DNA from: Cristatella mucedo | Lineage: Eukaryota; Bryozoa; Phylactolaemata; Cristatellidae | NCBI GenBank assembly: GCA_009760855.2 | Contig: WPIO01000014.1 | Coordinates: forward strand, 2,046,001 to 2,106,000 | DNA: 60,000 bases | Direction of reading: 5' to 3' | Shown: in pieces, positions 1 to 10,419 of the stretch | Layout: each line of letters begins with the position of its first letter | Position numbering within the stretch: the first letter of the stretch is position 1 | Notes under the pieces: generated by a model | The model's database searches: none | Seen by the model: the letters and a program-made list of their open reading frames with translations, nothing else | Told to the model about the DNA's origin: nothing | Position numbers and translations under genes: made by a program

Positions 1-1459
1 GCAAGTCTTTCCGCCGTCCTCATGGAACAAAGTTACCGTATTTTTACGTTTAAGATAAGTTTGATAATTTTGGGAACTGGCGTACACTTCTTATATTAAA
101 TTTTGAGTGTTGCAATTTCAAAATACAGCGACCGGAAGCCGTCTGCCATGGAACAGACTGCCAAAAAAGCATTTCGCCTCGAGTGGGGAACGATCTCAAA
201 ACTTCCTGAGTTACCGTTTTGGTGCTCTACGGATTGAGCTTTCGCGACTTCTTTCAAATGACATTCGACTCAGGACTAAATTGTCCCTCACGTGCTCGAG
301 CCGATTCGTTTCGCACTTCATGAATGAGCGCTGATTTTTTTTTTAATGTAGATGGTGTAGAAAGTTGCCTAGTGCCTACCCTAAGGTGGAAATGCTTCGC
401 TCTTTATTGTTCTCGCTTGACAGTGAAACGCTGGCTGGATATGCGGCCATGTTTTTCCTAGGGCGCCTCCTAGTCACGCTGTCACAGCCTCGGCTGATAG
501 CTTTCATAAAGACCAGTCAAAAATACTGTGGAATTTCAAGCCATTATTTAGAACTATTATTTTCATATTGTCGCATTGTCAAGGCCAACGATAAACTTCC
601 AAGATAAATGTGGCATAAATGCACACGTTAGAAAAAATAGAATCTACAGTTACTTTGCTCAGCCGCCAGGACAGAGAAAACAAATTATATCGTGCCTACT
701 CAATATCAAGCTTAGGGTCCTCACTGGTAAAATTTTAAGAGACACGGTTATTTTAAGAGACACGAATTTTTTGTGTAGCTACGTTACAGCAACGAATACG
801 GATACGAGATGATATTTATGGTTGGCTGGTAATTCAAGATCTCAAATAATACTTCCATATAAAAAATTATAATCGTGGGAATATTTGATGATAAGCCGTT
901 TTCCTAAGAACAACGGACCACGAATTTTCAAAGTAGCAGAGAAACTTTACAAACCATGCGGACGATAGAATTCATTAGATAACTCGCTCCGAGGTATCAA
1001 CCACATTATACGAGCGTTTGCATTCGAACTACTTGCACATCCGCCAAAACAAGATAGATAATTATCGCTGAGCTTTATACAGGACTGTGGTGCGGATGCG
1101 GTGTAATTCGATAATGAGTTCCAAGTATAATAAGGCAATTAACTTTTTGAATACTCGCAGCTCTAGAACGTCTCGCCAAAAAAGAAAGTTTATTGGCAAA
1201 ATTATTTTGTACGCATTCAATATTAGCTATTTCAGCAATTCCTTATCCTTTTTTATTATCCGCGTTGACTTTAAGAGAAGTGCCGTTACTAATTATTTTT
1301 TGAGTCAACGTGACGTAGTATCAATGAGGTCCATAGAATAACTTGGTAGGATAAACTCCTTACTGGTTTGAATGACTCGATGATAGCGACAACTGACTGG
1401 ATCTGATACGTAATACCTGCTGAAAGCATTGGTTTTGTCCGTACCGAGCTTGAATTTCT

Positions 1460-1462
<3 letters not shown>
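1..1462. other. No gene recognised
   Basis: AT-rich stretch with only short open frames that lack family motifs, splice context or codon bias. I see no repeat family that recurs elsewhere in the window. Confidence 0.5.

Positions 1463-1529
<67 letters not shown>
1463..1529. repeat. (TA)n microsatellite
   Basis: About 33 uninterrupted TA dinucleotides just 5' of a decayed LINE fragment. The poly-Ile/Tyr open frame that crosses it on the minus strand is a by-product of the repeat. Confidence 0.95.
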
Positions 1530-1533
<4 letters not shown>

Positions 1534-1539
1534 TCCCCT

Positions 1540-2030
1540 AGTTCCGTAGCAGCATCCATTGCTGACAATCGCCCTTGAATTGAAGCAAATGTTGTGAAAT
1601 TGAATGACTGCAAAACCAACTTGCTAATTGTGGGAATGCCAAGTAAAGTATTGCTTGGCAACTGTAAAACATAGCTCTCCCTCAGTTCACCTCTACCAGG
1701 ATATCTTTTGTAACCTCTTCCCGGAATCTGAATGACTTACCGCTACATATATGAGCGTGTGAGCTCTGAAGTCAAGACCGCCTACTTCCATCAACGTAAC
1801 GTTGCAAAAATTCGAGCTTGCCTTGACACAGACCCGATAGCTAAGCTGGACCAAGCATTTTCGACATCCCTACTAGCCTGCAATAATTCAGTACTTGCTT
1901 CCCGTGCACCATCATACTTACATCTCATACTATCATACTTAGATATCATACAGTAGATGCAAAACTCAGCGACTAGGATTTTCTCTCGCAAGCGTCGCAG
2001 CTGCTGCTTAAGCCACTGCTTTCCCTAATC
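1540..2030 (+). mobile_element. Decayed LINE-A (L2/CR1-like) ORF2 fragment
   Basis: Frame-shifted translations recover the order of the LINE-A C-terminal region seen at 49.4 kb. A KLNDCKTNLLIVGMPS stretch (family form KLNDAKTNSLVMGKPS) is followed by TAYFHQRNVAKIRACLDTD (family form SAYFQLHNIAKIRACLDKD) and then MQNSATRIFSRKRRSC (family form VQNSAARLVCRERRSC). Several frameshifts, stops and a short duplication (ATCATACTTA-like, near 1910-1945) show that it is dead and old. No 3' tail is present, so the copy is truncated at both ends. Confidence 0.7.
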
Positions 2031-2059
2031 CGTCCCGGTTGCCTACCGAGCCGTGGTGT

Positions 2060-4720
2060 GTGGGGTTCGACGAATTACCGAAATCCACCAAAATCCACTC
2101 TAATTAGGCAAATAAAGACCGGACGTAAGCGTTGCCGAGCTCAGAATTTGCGCTGATATTGTAGTACACGTTTGAATTTATCTGTCCACAAAATTTCATG
2201 TCGCTGTCATGTCATGCGCACTTATGCAAATAAGCTTTCACGCCGGACGCCTGTACCACAATCCCCCACAATCCATTCTAGTTCTCGTCAAATCCACCCC
2301 AAATCTGCTGCAAACAGCTCCAAAATGTCAGGAATATCAAACTACACTACACGCACGATGTACCAAGAAAATTTCGCGCGATTCCGCTCATGCGTTCTCA
2401 CAAAGTCCACTAAAATAAGTTTGCAGTGGCCCAGGCCAATACCGCAATCCACTGCATTCCACCATGCAACGAAAGATTCGAAAAGCTCCTTTTTTGATTG
2501 CATGTGACAGCAAACTCTGCGAAAATTGCATTAAAAAAATTCACTTGCATCGGCACAGCCATTCTCGTGCAATGCCCTGCAATCGACTGCAGTAGCCCGG
2601 GCCAATACAGCAATCCACTTGAACCCACAGAATCCACCGCATAAAAATCCAAATACATTGCGCCGAGCTCCAATTTTTATTGCATATTAAAGTGCACCAC
2701 GCTGTGTGCACAACCACGTAAAATTTAAAAAAATTTGAAACCTCCCACTGTGGCAATGGGCGGCAATCGCCTGAAATGACCTGGAAAACTACCACAGTCC
2801 ACTCTATTCCACTGCAAATCATCCTCAAATTGCCATCGCGAAGCTCTAATTGATATTGCATATAGGACTAGACTCAGTTCAAAGTGAATCCACAAAATGT
2901 CGCTCCATTGTGCACACGCGTTCTCATGCAATGAATTGCAGTGTAATGTACCAAAACCCGCCGAAAAACGACCACAGTACGTACACTTTAAGCTCTAATA
3001 GTGATTGCAAATTGCTCTCATTTTTGGTTATTGTGTAATCCCACAATTTCACTACAATCGCCTCAATCATTCGGCAGCAATGCACTGCAATTTGCTGCAA
3101 TGGCCCGGGCCAATACCTTAATTTACAGCAATCTGATGCAAATGCCCTGAAATCGGTTTCGCAATGCTTCAATTTGTAATGCATGTTACAAAGCACACTG
3201 GTTAATGTCAACCACATTATTTTAAGCAATTGCGCTCGTACAAACTCAGGCAATGCAGGGCAATCTACGGCAACGGCTCGGCTCGAAGCAGCAATCCACT
3301 ACACTCCGTGGCAAGTTGACACTAAATTGGCTGCACGAAGTGCCGACTGTCATTGAATTTCACATTTCTTTTTGCTAAAATGAAATCGCAGGACTTTCAA
3401 GCTATTTTGCACGTTAATTGTCAACAATACACGGCAATCGACAGCAATGGCAGGGACCAATACCGAAATCCGTGGCAAATCGACGAGAAATCGCCTGCAC
3501 CAAGCTCTAATTCTCATTCCACGTAACATCTCACTGCGTGCACACATATTTAAAACCCTTTCAACCAGCTCTTGACAGTTCAATTTTGGCCAATGTCAGG
3601 CAACAGACGGCAACGGCATGGGCAAATACGGCAATCCATTATTGTCCATCGAAAATCACTGGAAAGTGACTGGGCCAAGATCAAATATATCTTACCTGTC
3701 ACAGCCCACTGTGTTGAAAGTGCAATCAAATCCTTTCAACCAATCGCTCACGTACAATCGCGAGCAATGAACGACAATCGACAGCAATGTCCTGGGCCAT
3801 TACCCCAATGGAAGCTTCAAATGTCATTACATATAACATTCCGCTGCGTCCAAAGTAAAACCGTGCAATTTTCAAGAGGCTTTGTTTGTTAACTGTCAGC
3901 AATGCACGGCAATCAACAGCAATGGTCGGAGCCGATAGCGAAATCCGTGGAAAATTGACAAGATTGGCTGCAATAAACTGCAACTCTCATTCCACGTAAC
4001 ATGTACCTGTGTGCGCGAATACTTTTCACCCATGGTACGCGTTCAATCGATGGCAACTCACGGCAATTGACGGCAATGGCCGCGGGAAATACGCCAATCC
4101 ATAATGGATAGTTATAAATGCACCGACAGTTGCTGAGAGAAGCTCCAACTTTTCTTGCGTATTGCACTACACTGCATTAAAAGTGCAGCCACATCCTTTT
4201 ATACAGTCGACAAAGGCACAATCGAGGGCGATGCACGGCAATCGACGGCAATGGCCCGGTCTCTGCAGCCATCTGGTTCAAATTTGTTGGAAATTGGCTG
4301 CTTGAATTTGTAATTATCCAACTAAATAACGCACACTGTGGGCGCACGTGTTGTCCTTTTTCGCGTTCAACCTTGGGCAATCCATGGCAATCGACGGCAA
4401 TTGCCCGAGACAATACAGCAATCTATGATTGTCTGTTACAATTACAAACAAAGCTGGTGGGAGAAGATCACATTTTTCTTGCGTAACAGTGCGCTGTATT
4501 AAAAGTGCAACCGCGTCCTATCAACCAATCTTGAACGTACATGCGAGGGCAATGTTCGGCATTCGACGGCAACGGCCTGGGAAAATACAGAAATTGATAT
4601 CGGTCCATTACAAATAGACCGGACACTGCTGGACCACGCTCCAATTTAGATTTCTCGTTCGCGTATACTCTATTTTTGGTGCACCTAGGAAATTCCATAG
4701 ATTATGCGAGCTCTCGGTAT
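2060..4720. repeat. Diverged ~160-bp tandem (satellite-like) array
   Basis: The motif GGCAATCGACGGCAATGGCC and its variants recur at 3433, 3599, 3773, 3908, 4062, 4237, 4386 and 4558, with more degenerate copies back to about 2070. Spacing is 135-175 bp (mean about 161). Each unit also carries, in order, a GCCAATAC..GCAATCCA block, an AAGCTCTAATT-like block, a CCACGTAACAT..CTGTGTGC block and an AAAGTGCAACC..TCCTTTCAACCAATC block. There are about 16 units, each diverged from the others. Open frames with repeated Ala-Val-Asp-Cys on the minus strand are by-products of the repeat. Confidence 0.85.
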
Positions 4721-5788
4721 TGCAATCAGCGGCAAAGGTAATTGCTATTAACGCCTTAGCGGCGGAAGCAGGAGGAGCACAGCCGCGAGAACGACTCGAC
4801 GAAGTGGAACTCCAAGAACTCCGCCTTGGCTGTAATAATGAGCCGGAGTGCTCTTCACAGAGCCGGATCAGCCGGCGACGGACGCCTGAGACCCATCATC
4901 AGGGCTTGAACGAAGGCGACCGGCGGAACCGCATGACTGTGGGAACGGTGTCTCAGTTATTCCTAAAAGTGGGCAGCACCTATTACCGGCTCCTCGCAAG
5001 GGGCAGAGCTGACGTGTGCCTCCTGCGAGTGGCTGTCACGTAGCCTGCACGCTGGTTAAGCCGGTCGGAAGCCTTCAATGTCGAGCCCGAACGACGTACA
5101 GCAGGACAGAGCAACAACTTGGGCTTGGGGCCACCGTCGGAGCAGGCAGTAGAGAAGTGCATGGCGAACCGACGGCTAAACGACTGTCCAGTCGTGAAGG
5201 CTGCCCCCCTCCCCAGCCAGACTGGTGGGACTATGATATCTGTTTTTTATTGGGGAAGGGATAATGTGTGCGCCTGCTGCTTCTGCTATTGCAATTAGTG
5301 CAGTAGCATCGGCCACTAATGTGTATGCCCCACATGCAGCAGGTGGTTGAGCCAATCGATCTCGGCGCAGCCTTTGATGTAAGCATGTGGCCAGCTACAG
5401 ATGCACTCTTCTATCCGTGGTGAGTCAGCCAGCTCATATATGTACCCACCGATCAGGGATCGAAGATCGAGTCTAGTTTAACACTCACGTCCATGCCGTG
5501 TCTCCCTGGGACTCCACTAGCGCTGCTGCCGCCGGAGTCACAGCAATACAACAGCCGTGCATCGACTTCAAGGTCAAGGTTTGTGTCTCCGGCATTCTCC
5601 GGCTCCGGCATCCACCTATCAAAGCCACACCTGTAGTTTTACTTTAGTAAGGTCAACAACAATAGTCAACAACACGCCCTCAAGTCAACAACACGCCCCC
5701 CCCCCCCGATGCAGGAGCTAAACTACACCTGTAGCCTTACTTTAAACCTACCGTCGCACCGACTCGCTCTTCTGACTCGGGTCGATTG
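4721..5788. other. No gene recognised; C-homopolymer at 5696-5707
   Basis: Moderately GC-rich. The open frames at 4720-5043 and 5016-5264 (plus) have no recognisable domain and no splice context. A 12-base C run follows a short direct repeat (GTCAACAACACGCC twice near 5665-5697). Confidence 0.4.
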
Positions 5789-5990
5789 CTTGGCTCACGA
5801 CTAACTACAAATCCCTCGGAGACCTACGCCTTCAATTACGACGCTACCAAAACTCGCTCGGAGCCCACTCACGAGATGACGTGACGTTATCTCGTGATTT
5901 GACGACATTCAAAAGGAATATGGAAACACCTACCATTTCCAGTCAACCTTTACCATTCACTCTGTCCGGGTGCTTAGTCATTTTCTATGG
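5789..5990 (+). mobile_element. Decayed LINE-A C-terminal fragment
   Basis: Translation gives TNYKSLGDLRL..NSLGA..DLTTFKRNMETP, matching the LINE-A C-terminus (NLKSFGDRAFSSYAPKAWNSLPT..SPDLTTFKRNLKT). Both ends are diffuse and there is no 3' tail. Confidence 0.6.
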
Positions 5991-6267
5991 CTGTGCATAA
6001 TGAAACTTAGCAAGCCCTGACTAAGGGTAACTGATTCAGGCTATTTTTTTATAGCGGTCCAGTGGACCTCTTTTCAGTGTGCTTTACCTGCAAGTGCAAG
6101 TTAGGTTTAATTAACTAACGGCCACCCTACCAGCCAGCGGCCTCGAGTCTTTTGCTCGCTTGCTTTTGCATGCTTGCCTTAGCAGGCTTATTATTTTGCT
6201 TTGCATACTTTCCAAAGTAGGATAACTTACCGTTGGTTATCTATTAGTTATTGATTCCCTAGCAGCG

Positions 6268-6330
6268 AGTGGTGAAACACCTGAATTGAGATCAAGTTCT
6301 CTTGTGGCGCCATGCAAATTAGTTATTAAT
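6268..6330 (+). mobile_element. SINE-1 3' tail, 5'-truncated
   Basis: The segment GTGAAACACCTGAATTGAGA and the following TCAAGTTCTCTTGTGGCGCC match the SINE-1 tail. It is in plus orientation and meets the next SINE tail-to-tail. No A or B box remains. Confidence 0.6.
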
Positions 6331-6482
6331 TTAAATATAAATATATTTAATTTATTTTTATAGCGCCCCAAGAGAACTTAATCTCTATTCAGGCGCTTCA
6401 CGTATGCCTTGGGGTTCGAGCGCACGACCTCAGTCAGACCTTGGTCGGGGCGAGCACCTTAACCGCTAGACCAAACCAGTTT
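6331..6482 (-). mobile_element. tRNA-derived SINE (family SINE-1)
   Basis: Read on the minus strand it starts TGGTTTGGTCTAGCGGTTAA (D-arm/A-box-like) and reaches a B box in the sequence CGTGCGCTCGAACCCC. It continues through GTGAAGCGCCTGAATAGAGA and a TTCTCTTGGGGCGCTA block into an AT-rich tail. Other copies lie at 20.2, 43.3, 44.4 and 58.4 kb. The pol III promoter boxes mark it as tRNA-derived; the exact parent tRNA is not resolved. Confidence 0.85.
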
Positions 6483-6814
6483 CGCGTATATAACCCACGC
6501 GCCTCAGCGACCGTTAACTATGGGAGTGCAGCGAGTACCCTAAAATCTATTAACAATTGACAGGCATTGACGATAACGTGCAATTATTTTTTTTAAAGGG
6601 ACGCCCGTACACAAAGGTGTTCGATAAAATTGAATACAACCTGTAAGCAACCGTGAATAGTAATGGTTAATCGTTAAATGAGTACGTATAAACTATTTTT
6701 AATAACAAGAGCCGAGTCGCAGCAGCGAGTGGCTAGCTTCGGCGTACCTCTCTGAGATGCTTCCATACCAGGCTTCACATCATGCCACCACCGACATTTT
6801 TTAATGAAGTCCTC

Positions 6815-7030
6815 TAGGCATGTCTCTAACCGGGATACATTTCTACGGAGATCATGCCTCCAATTCGTGTGTTCCCAAAGCCTGGAAATCACTACGAACC
6901 GATGTCACGAGCTCAGTTGACTCGACATTTAAAAAGAAGACAATAATGCTCCGCGCTCCGTCCGTCTGAGTTTTCCGACGTGTGCTTAAGCGTGCTTATA
7001 GTGCTAACACTGTGCATGCCTTCATCAACC
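6815..7030 (+). mobile_element. Decayed LINE-A C-terminus and start of 3' UTR
   Basis: FPKAWKSL and a TFKKK stretch match the LINE-A C-terminus (APKAWNSLPT..TTFKRN). The following GTGCTTAAGCGTGC..CTAACACTGTGCATGCC matches the LINE-A 3' UTR. No ATT tail is present. Confidence 0.6.
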
Positions 7031-8433
7031 AATTGACGTTCTTCTTTTCTATACGCTTTGCCGCCAATACCCTCACCCCATAGGAGGCAAAGGTCAGGAC
7101 ATGGGCAGCCGATAGCTTCGCATGCGGTCGGACTGCAACGCCGCATTGGTTCTCCGACTACGTGATGGACTGACCTGTAGGTCAGAGGGCATGCGATTTT
7201 TTTACAGGATAGTACGACTCCTAATCATTTTTTGAGCGGCTGTGAGGTAGCCAGCCTCCCGACGGAGGCGGCCGTTAATGTTTGCCGTTGTAGTGATACG
7301 TCGCTCTCGTTTTCGACGTGCTGGATTTGTGGTGTCGCAGCGTCTAGACACGCAGCGTGCTCAATGCTGCGCGGTACTTTGCATTTACTTATGTTGCTGC
7401 TGGAGATTTTGTGATTGCGGTCGCGGGGCATGTAGTCTGATGATGCCAACAAGGTGGTTCGGACACTGGCCGGTACGCGCCGCCGCGTCTCCGGCCTGCG
7501 CTGCCGCGTCTCTGGCCTGAACCACCGCGTCTCCGGCCTGCGCAGACTCTCCGGCCTGTGCATACTCTCCGGCCTGCGGTGCTGCGTCGCATCCCACCGG
7601 CTCGTCGCAGGCCAACGTCGCCTTCATGGCTTGCGCTGCATCGCATGCCGGAGAGAGGGGCGAGGAGAGTCGTGATTTCCTCTGATCTCTGCATCGTAGA
7701 ATAAACTGTTAGCGTAGGTCATCGGCTGGCGTATCTGCACTGTGCGCGAACCAAACTACAAGTTGTTTCGGCGTAAGAGCCGTAGAGTCTGAGCAGGTGA
7801 CCCCAAAGGCAGTCGGGCTACCTCACAGCTGCTCGCAGGAGGCGCGCTGGAGCACGGCTAAAGTAACCATAACGAAAACTAACTCTTTTAGGGCGCTAGA
7901 CACTCGCTCGTGCGCTATTTCACTATACGCTATCTCGTTACAGAGGCGTAAAAAGGGGTGAGCAGGGGGGGGCAGATTGTTCCGGGCGCCGAGGCCAAGG
8001 GGTTGCAAAAAGCTACATGGTTGTGCAAATTCTTAAAAACTTTTTCATGTGATAATACCAATCTTGAGTTCAAGCAAGTCATTGTTTCAGTGGACTTGAC
8101 CATTGCTGGCTGAGCTAGTTTAGCAAGTGTACAGATTTAGACCAAGCTGCAGCTTGACGCTATGGCCGCATACACGCGACGACACGGTAACACCGAGAGG
8201 GCTTCAACCGCCGCATGTTCGGCCGTCGCTCGCAGCGCCATAAGCACACGGCCGTTCAACCCTCCGTCTGCGTTCCAACTGTCCTTTCCGTCCGCTCGCC
8301 CCACCGTGCCCGTTACAGGAAGGCTGCTTCGCATCAAGAGCTAGCCTGGTCTGCTACGCCACGTCAAGGACAAGCCAGCGTACAGTGGCTGAGCACTGAA
8401 AATATTTGACCACATAAGCTTGTTTTACTTAAC
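7031..8433. other. GC-rich gene-poor stretch
   Basis: CpG-rich between about 7240 and 7680 with overlapping open frames on both strands, which is typical of GC-rich non-coding DNA. No conserved domain or convincing exon is visible. It contains the minisatellite at 7485-7590. Confidence 0.4.
7485..7590. repeat. Short GC-rich minisatellite
   Basis: The core TCTCCGGCCTG recurs five times at irregular 15-24 bp intervals, with variants such as TCTCTGGCCTG. On the minus strand this creates a repeated Arg-Pro-Glu-Thr-Arg frame, which I take to be a by-product. Confidence 0.7.
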
Positions 8434-8559
8434 TTGCTGTGCTACGACAACGCAGTAGTCATATCTGAGCACTTGTCAGGTGTCCAAAAGAGAATTCTGT
8501 CCACAAATAAGAAGGCGATATCTGTAAGCCGTGATAACCACAGCTTGATTCTGGCAGGA

Positions 8560-8948
8560 GTTCATGCTGCAAGTCGATATTCCGTTGTCATTAACCTTTT
8601 GAATAATACAGGGCACCGACTTCGTCTTTTCAAGATAAACTCTGTACACAAAATTAGCTGTTCCATTCCTCCACTTAAAGACTGTTGGCAACAGAAGCTT
8701 TAGCCCTGCAGGTCCTAGACTGTGGACCTCGCTTCCACGATTCTTACCCAACGACAACTGCTCTCCTGCTGCCGATTATGGCTCATCCGTTTCAGCGGTC
8801 TTGAGCTGCTACTTCCACGCTACTCACTACCTCAACTGCTCCCCTGACTCTGCTATGCTTCCCACTTTTTCTTTGTTGCGTGAGAAAAAGTCTGTTGGCT
8901 ACCAAATGCGTAGCGAAAGCCGCTTAGGCTGTGAGTGCGATACACAAA
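8560..8948 (+). mobile_element. LINE-B (CR1/L2-like) copy, 5' part
   Basis: Translations give KLAVPFLHLKTVGNRSFSPA and GPRLWTSLPRFLPNDNC, matching the LINE-B copy at 27.4-28.2 kb. The 3' UTR follows up to GTGAGTGCGATACACAAA. The element resumes at 10250 after a 1301-bp insertion. Frameshifts and stops make it inactive. The 5' limit is approximate. Confidence 0.8.
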
Positions 8949-10249
8949 TGTAACGCCGAAGGCTCGGCGGGGTAAGCTTGACCTGCCGCTTACCTAGCGG
9001 CGTAGCCTATCGCCTAATGCCGTTCGGTGCGCGCCTACGCGCAATAAGCTGGCCGCCACGAAACGAGCGTTTCTGGCGCTGACCTGCCTACCGTTACTAA
9101 AGGGGGTCGTGAGTCCGCGGCGTGAATTGGAAGCGAGACACACAGATTGGGGATTTTACTGAACTTTATTCGCAAGCGCACTAAGTCGCTGCGCGTCTAG
9201 TTCAGCTTTATCTCCACACTCCTCGCACGTTCTCAACTGCACCAACACTCTTGCGGAGGGAATACTCCTCCACACTAAGCGCGACCCGGACCCTAAACCC
9301 TAACCGGTGAACTAGGAATCCGTTCCTGCCTGTGCCGAGGGAATACCCCAAACACGCCAACTTAAAACACTCTTTCGGAGGGAATACTCCTCCGCACTAA
9401 AGCGCGTACCGGAGTCTAAACCCTGACCGGTGAACTAGAACTCGGTTTCCAACAGTGCGACAGGAATATTCCACACGCGCCAACTCAAGCACTCCCGCGG
9501 AGGAAATACTTCTCCACACTGAAGCGCAAAACGGAGCCCAAACCCTGACCGGTGAACTAGGGCTCCACACACGCCAACTACGCCTAGCTCGCACCGGCAA
9601 ACCCCTATGGAGAGACCACGTGCTAGCGCGCACACACAGAACACGAAAGAACACAAAATGCCAGCTCGGGTGCGATACGACCGTGTTCGGTGGAGTCCAC
9701 CGAATCCTCCTAGCACTGTCTCGTCCTGTTCCGTCAATCGCCGGCGAACAGCCCGCCCTCCTCCCGCGCTTTCAGAGAAACGAGTGCGGCGGCGTCGAAG
9801 CCGGACCAAAGACTAAAGAGACCCAGAGCGAGCGTCGCTCGACTCTTAAATACTTGGCTGAGACAATGGGGCAAGAGCTTAGTGGTATTGGGCCCGACAC
9901 CATGGCCCATTACGGTAAGGAACTAATACTGGCACTAGGCCACTGGAATGTCCCCTCTGTCCAGCTTGAATGGCGAATGGGTTCCACACGATTCTTTTTG
10001 GACAGAGTGATGGCGAAGGTTGACAGGCCAGTCAACATCAATCAGCCGCTCCCGCGGGTATCGGACCAATTCTAAAGGCCGACTCGCCACCGCTGGTCAG
10101 AGAGCTTCCTGGCTTGCTCTTAAGCGCTTCCTCTCTAACCGCACTGACGCTCCTCTCTGGCTCACTGCTCCAGGACAAAGGGGCTCTAGCCCGGCGCCGA
10201 ACAGCTCTTGTTCGCGCTAAAATTCAGCCAAGGCCAGCAGGGCGCTACA
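8949..10249. mobile_element. Solo LTR of an LTR retrotransposon
   Basis: The element begins TGTAACGCC and ends GGCGCTACA, so it has TG..CA termini with a 9-bp terminal inverted repeat (one mismatch). It interrupts a LINE-B copy. The 4-bp target-site duplication CAAA lies at 8945-8948 and 10250-10253, and removing the insert restores the LINE-B sequence seen at 28.09 kb and 48.35 kb. There is no internal gag or pol, so this is a recombined single LTR. The length (1.3 kb), GC-richness and internal 122-bp triplication suit an LTR U3. The orientation and clade (Gypsy or BEL/Pao) are undetermined. The long plus-strand open frame at 9455-10075 falls inside it and has no recognised domain. Confidence 0.8.
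9246..9584. repeat. 122-bp tandem triplication inside the LTR
   Basis: Units start at CACTCTTGCGGAGGGAATAC (9246), CACTCTTTCGGAGGGAATAC (9368) and CACTCCCGCGGAGGAAATAC (9490), exactly 122 bp apart. Each contains CGGAGBSBAAACCCTRACCGG-type sequence and GGTGAACTAG. The third unit is shortened at its end. Confidence 0.9.
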
Positions 10250-10325
10250 CAAAACTCTCCTGCGTTACACCCACAGAGTCTTTATGGCTTTGCGACGTTA
10301 CAGATGGAGATACATTACATTACAT
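10250..10325 (+). mobile_element. LINE-B copy, 3' end
   Basis: The sequence resumes with CAAAACTCTCCTGCGTTACA and ends in ACATTACATTACAT, the LINE-B 3' terminus. It is continuous with the segment ending at 8948. Confidence 0.85.
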
Positions 10326-10419
10326 AACTCTGAGGTGGAAAGACTGAAGAAAGTCTTAGCCGTCACTGTCAAACGTGACTCTGCAACAAGATGGAGTGCA
10401 CGAGTCCATGTCATTTTTC

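Noticed and set aside
2172-4698. Series of 60-110 residue frames with repeated AVDCR/AIAVDC
   Set aside because: Their periodicity is the DNA repeat of the satellite-like array, frames switch between units, and stops are frequent.
2060-4720. CRISPR-like array
   Set aside because: Units are diverged along their whole length with no constant repeat/variable spacer structure, and the context is eukaryotic.
9455-10075. 206-residue plus-strand open frame
   Set aside because: Lies wholly inside the solo LTR, begins in the 122-bp repeats, has an equally open antisense frame and no retroviral or other domain.
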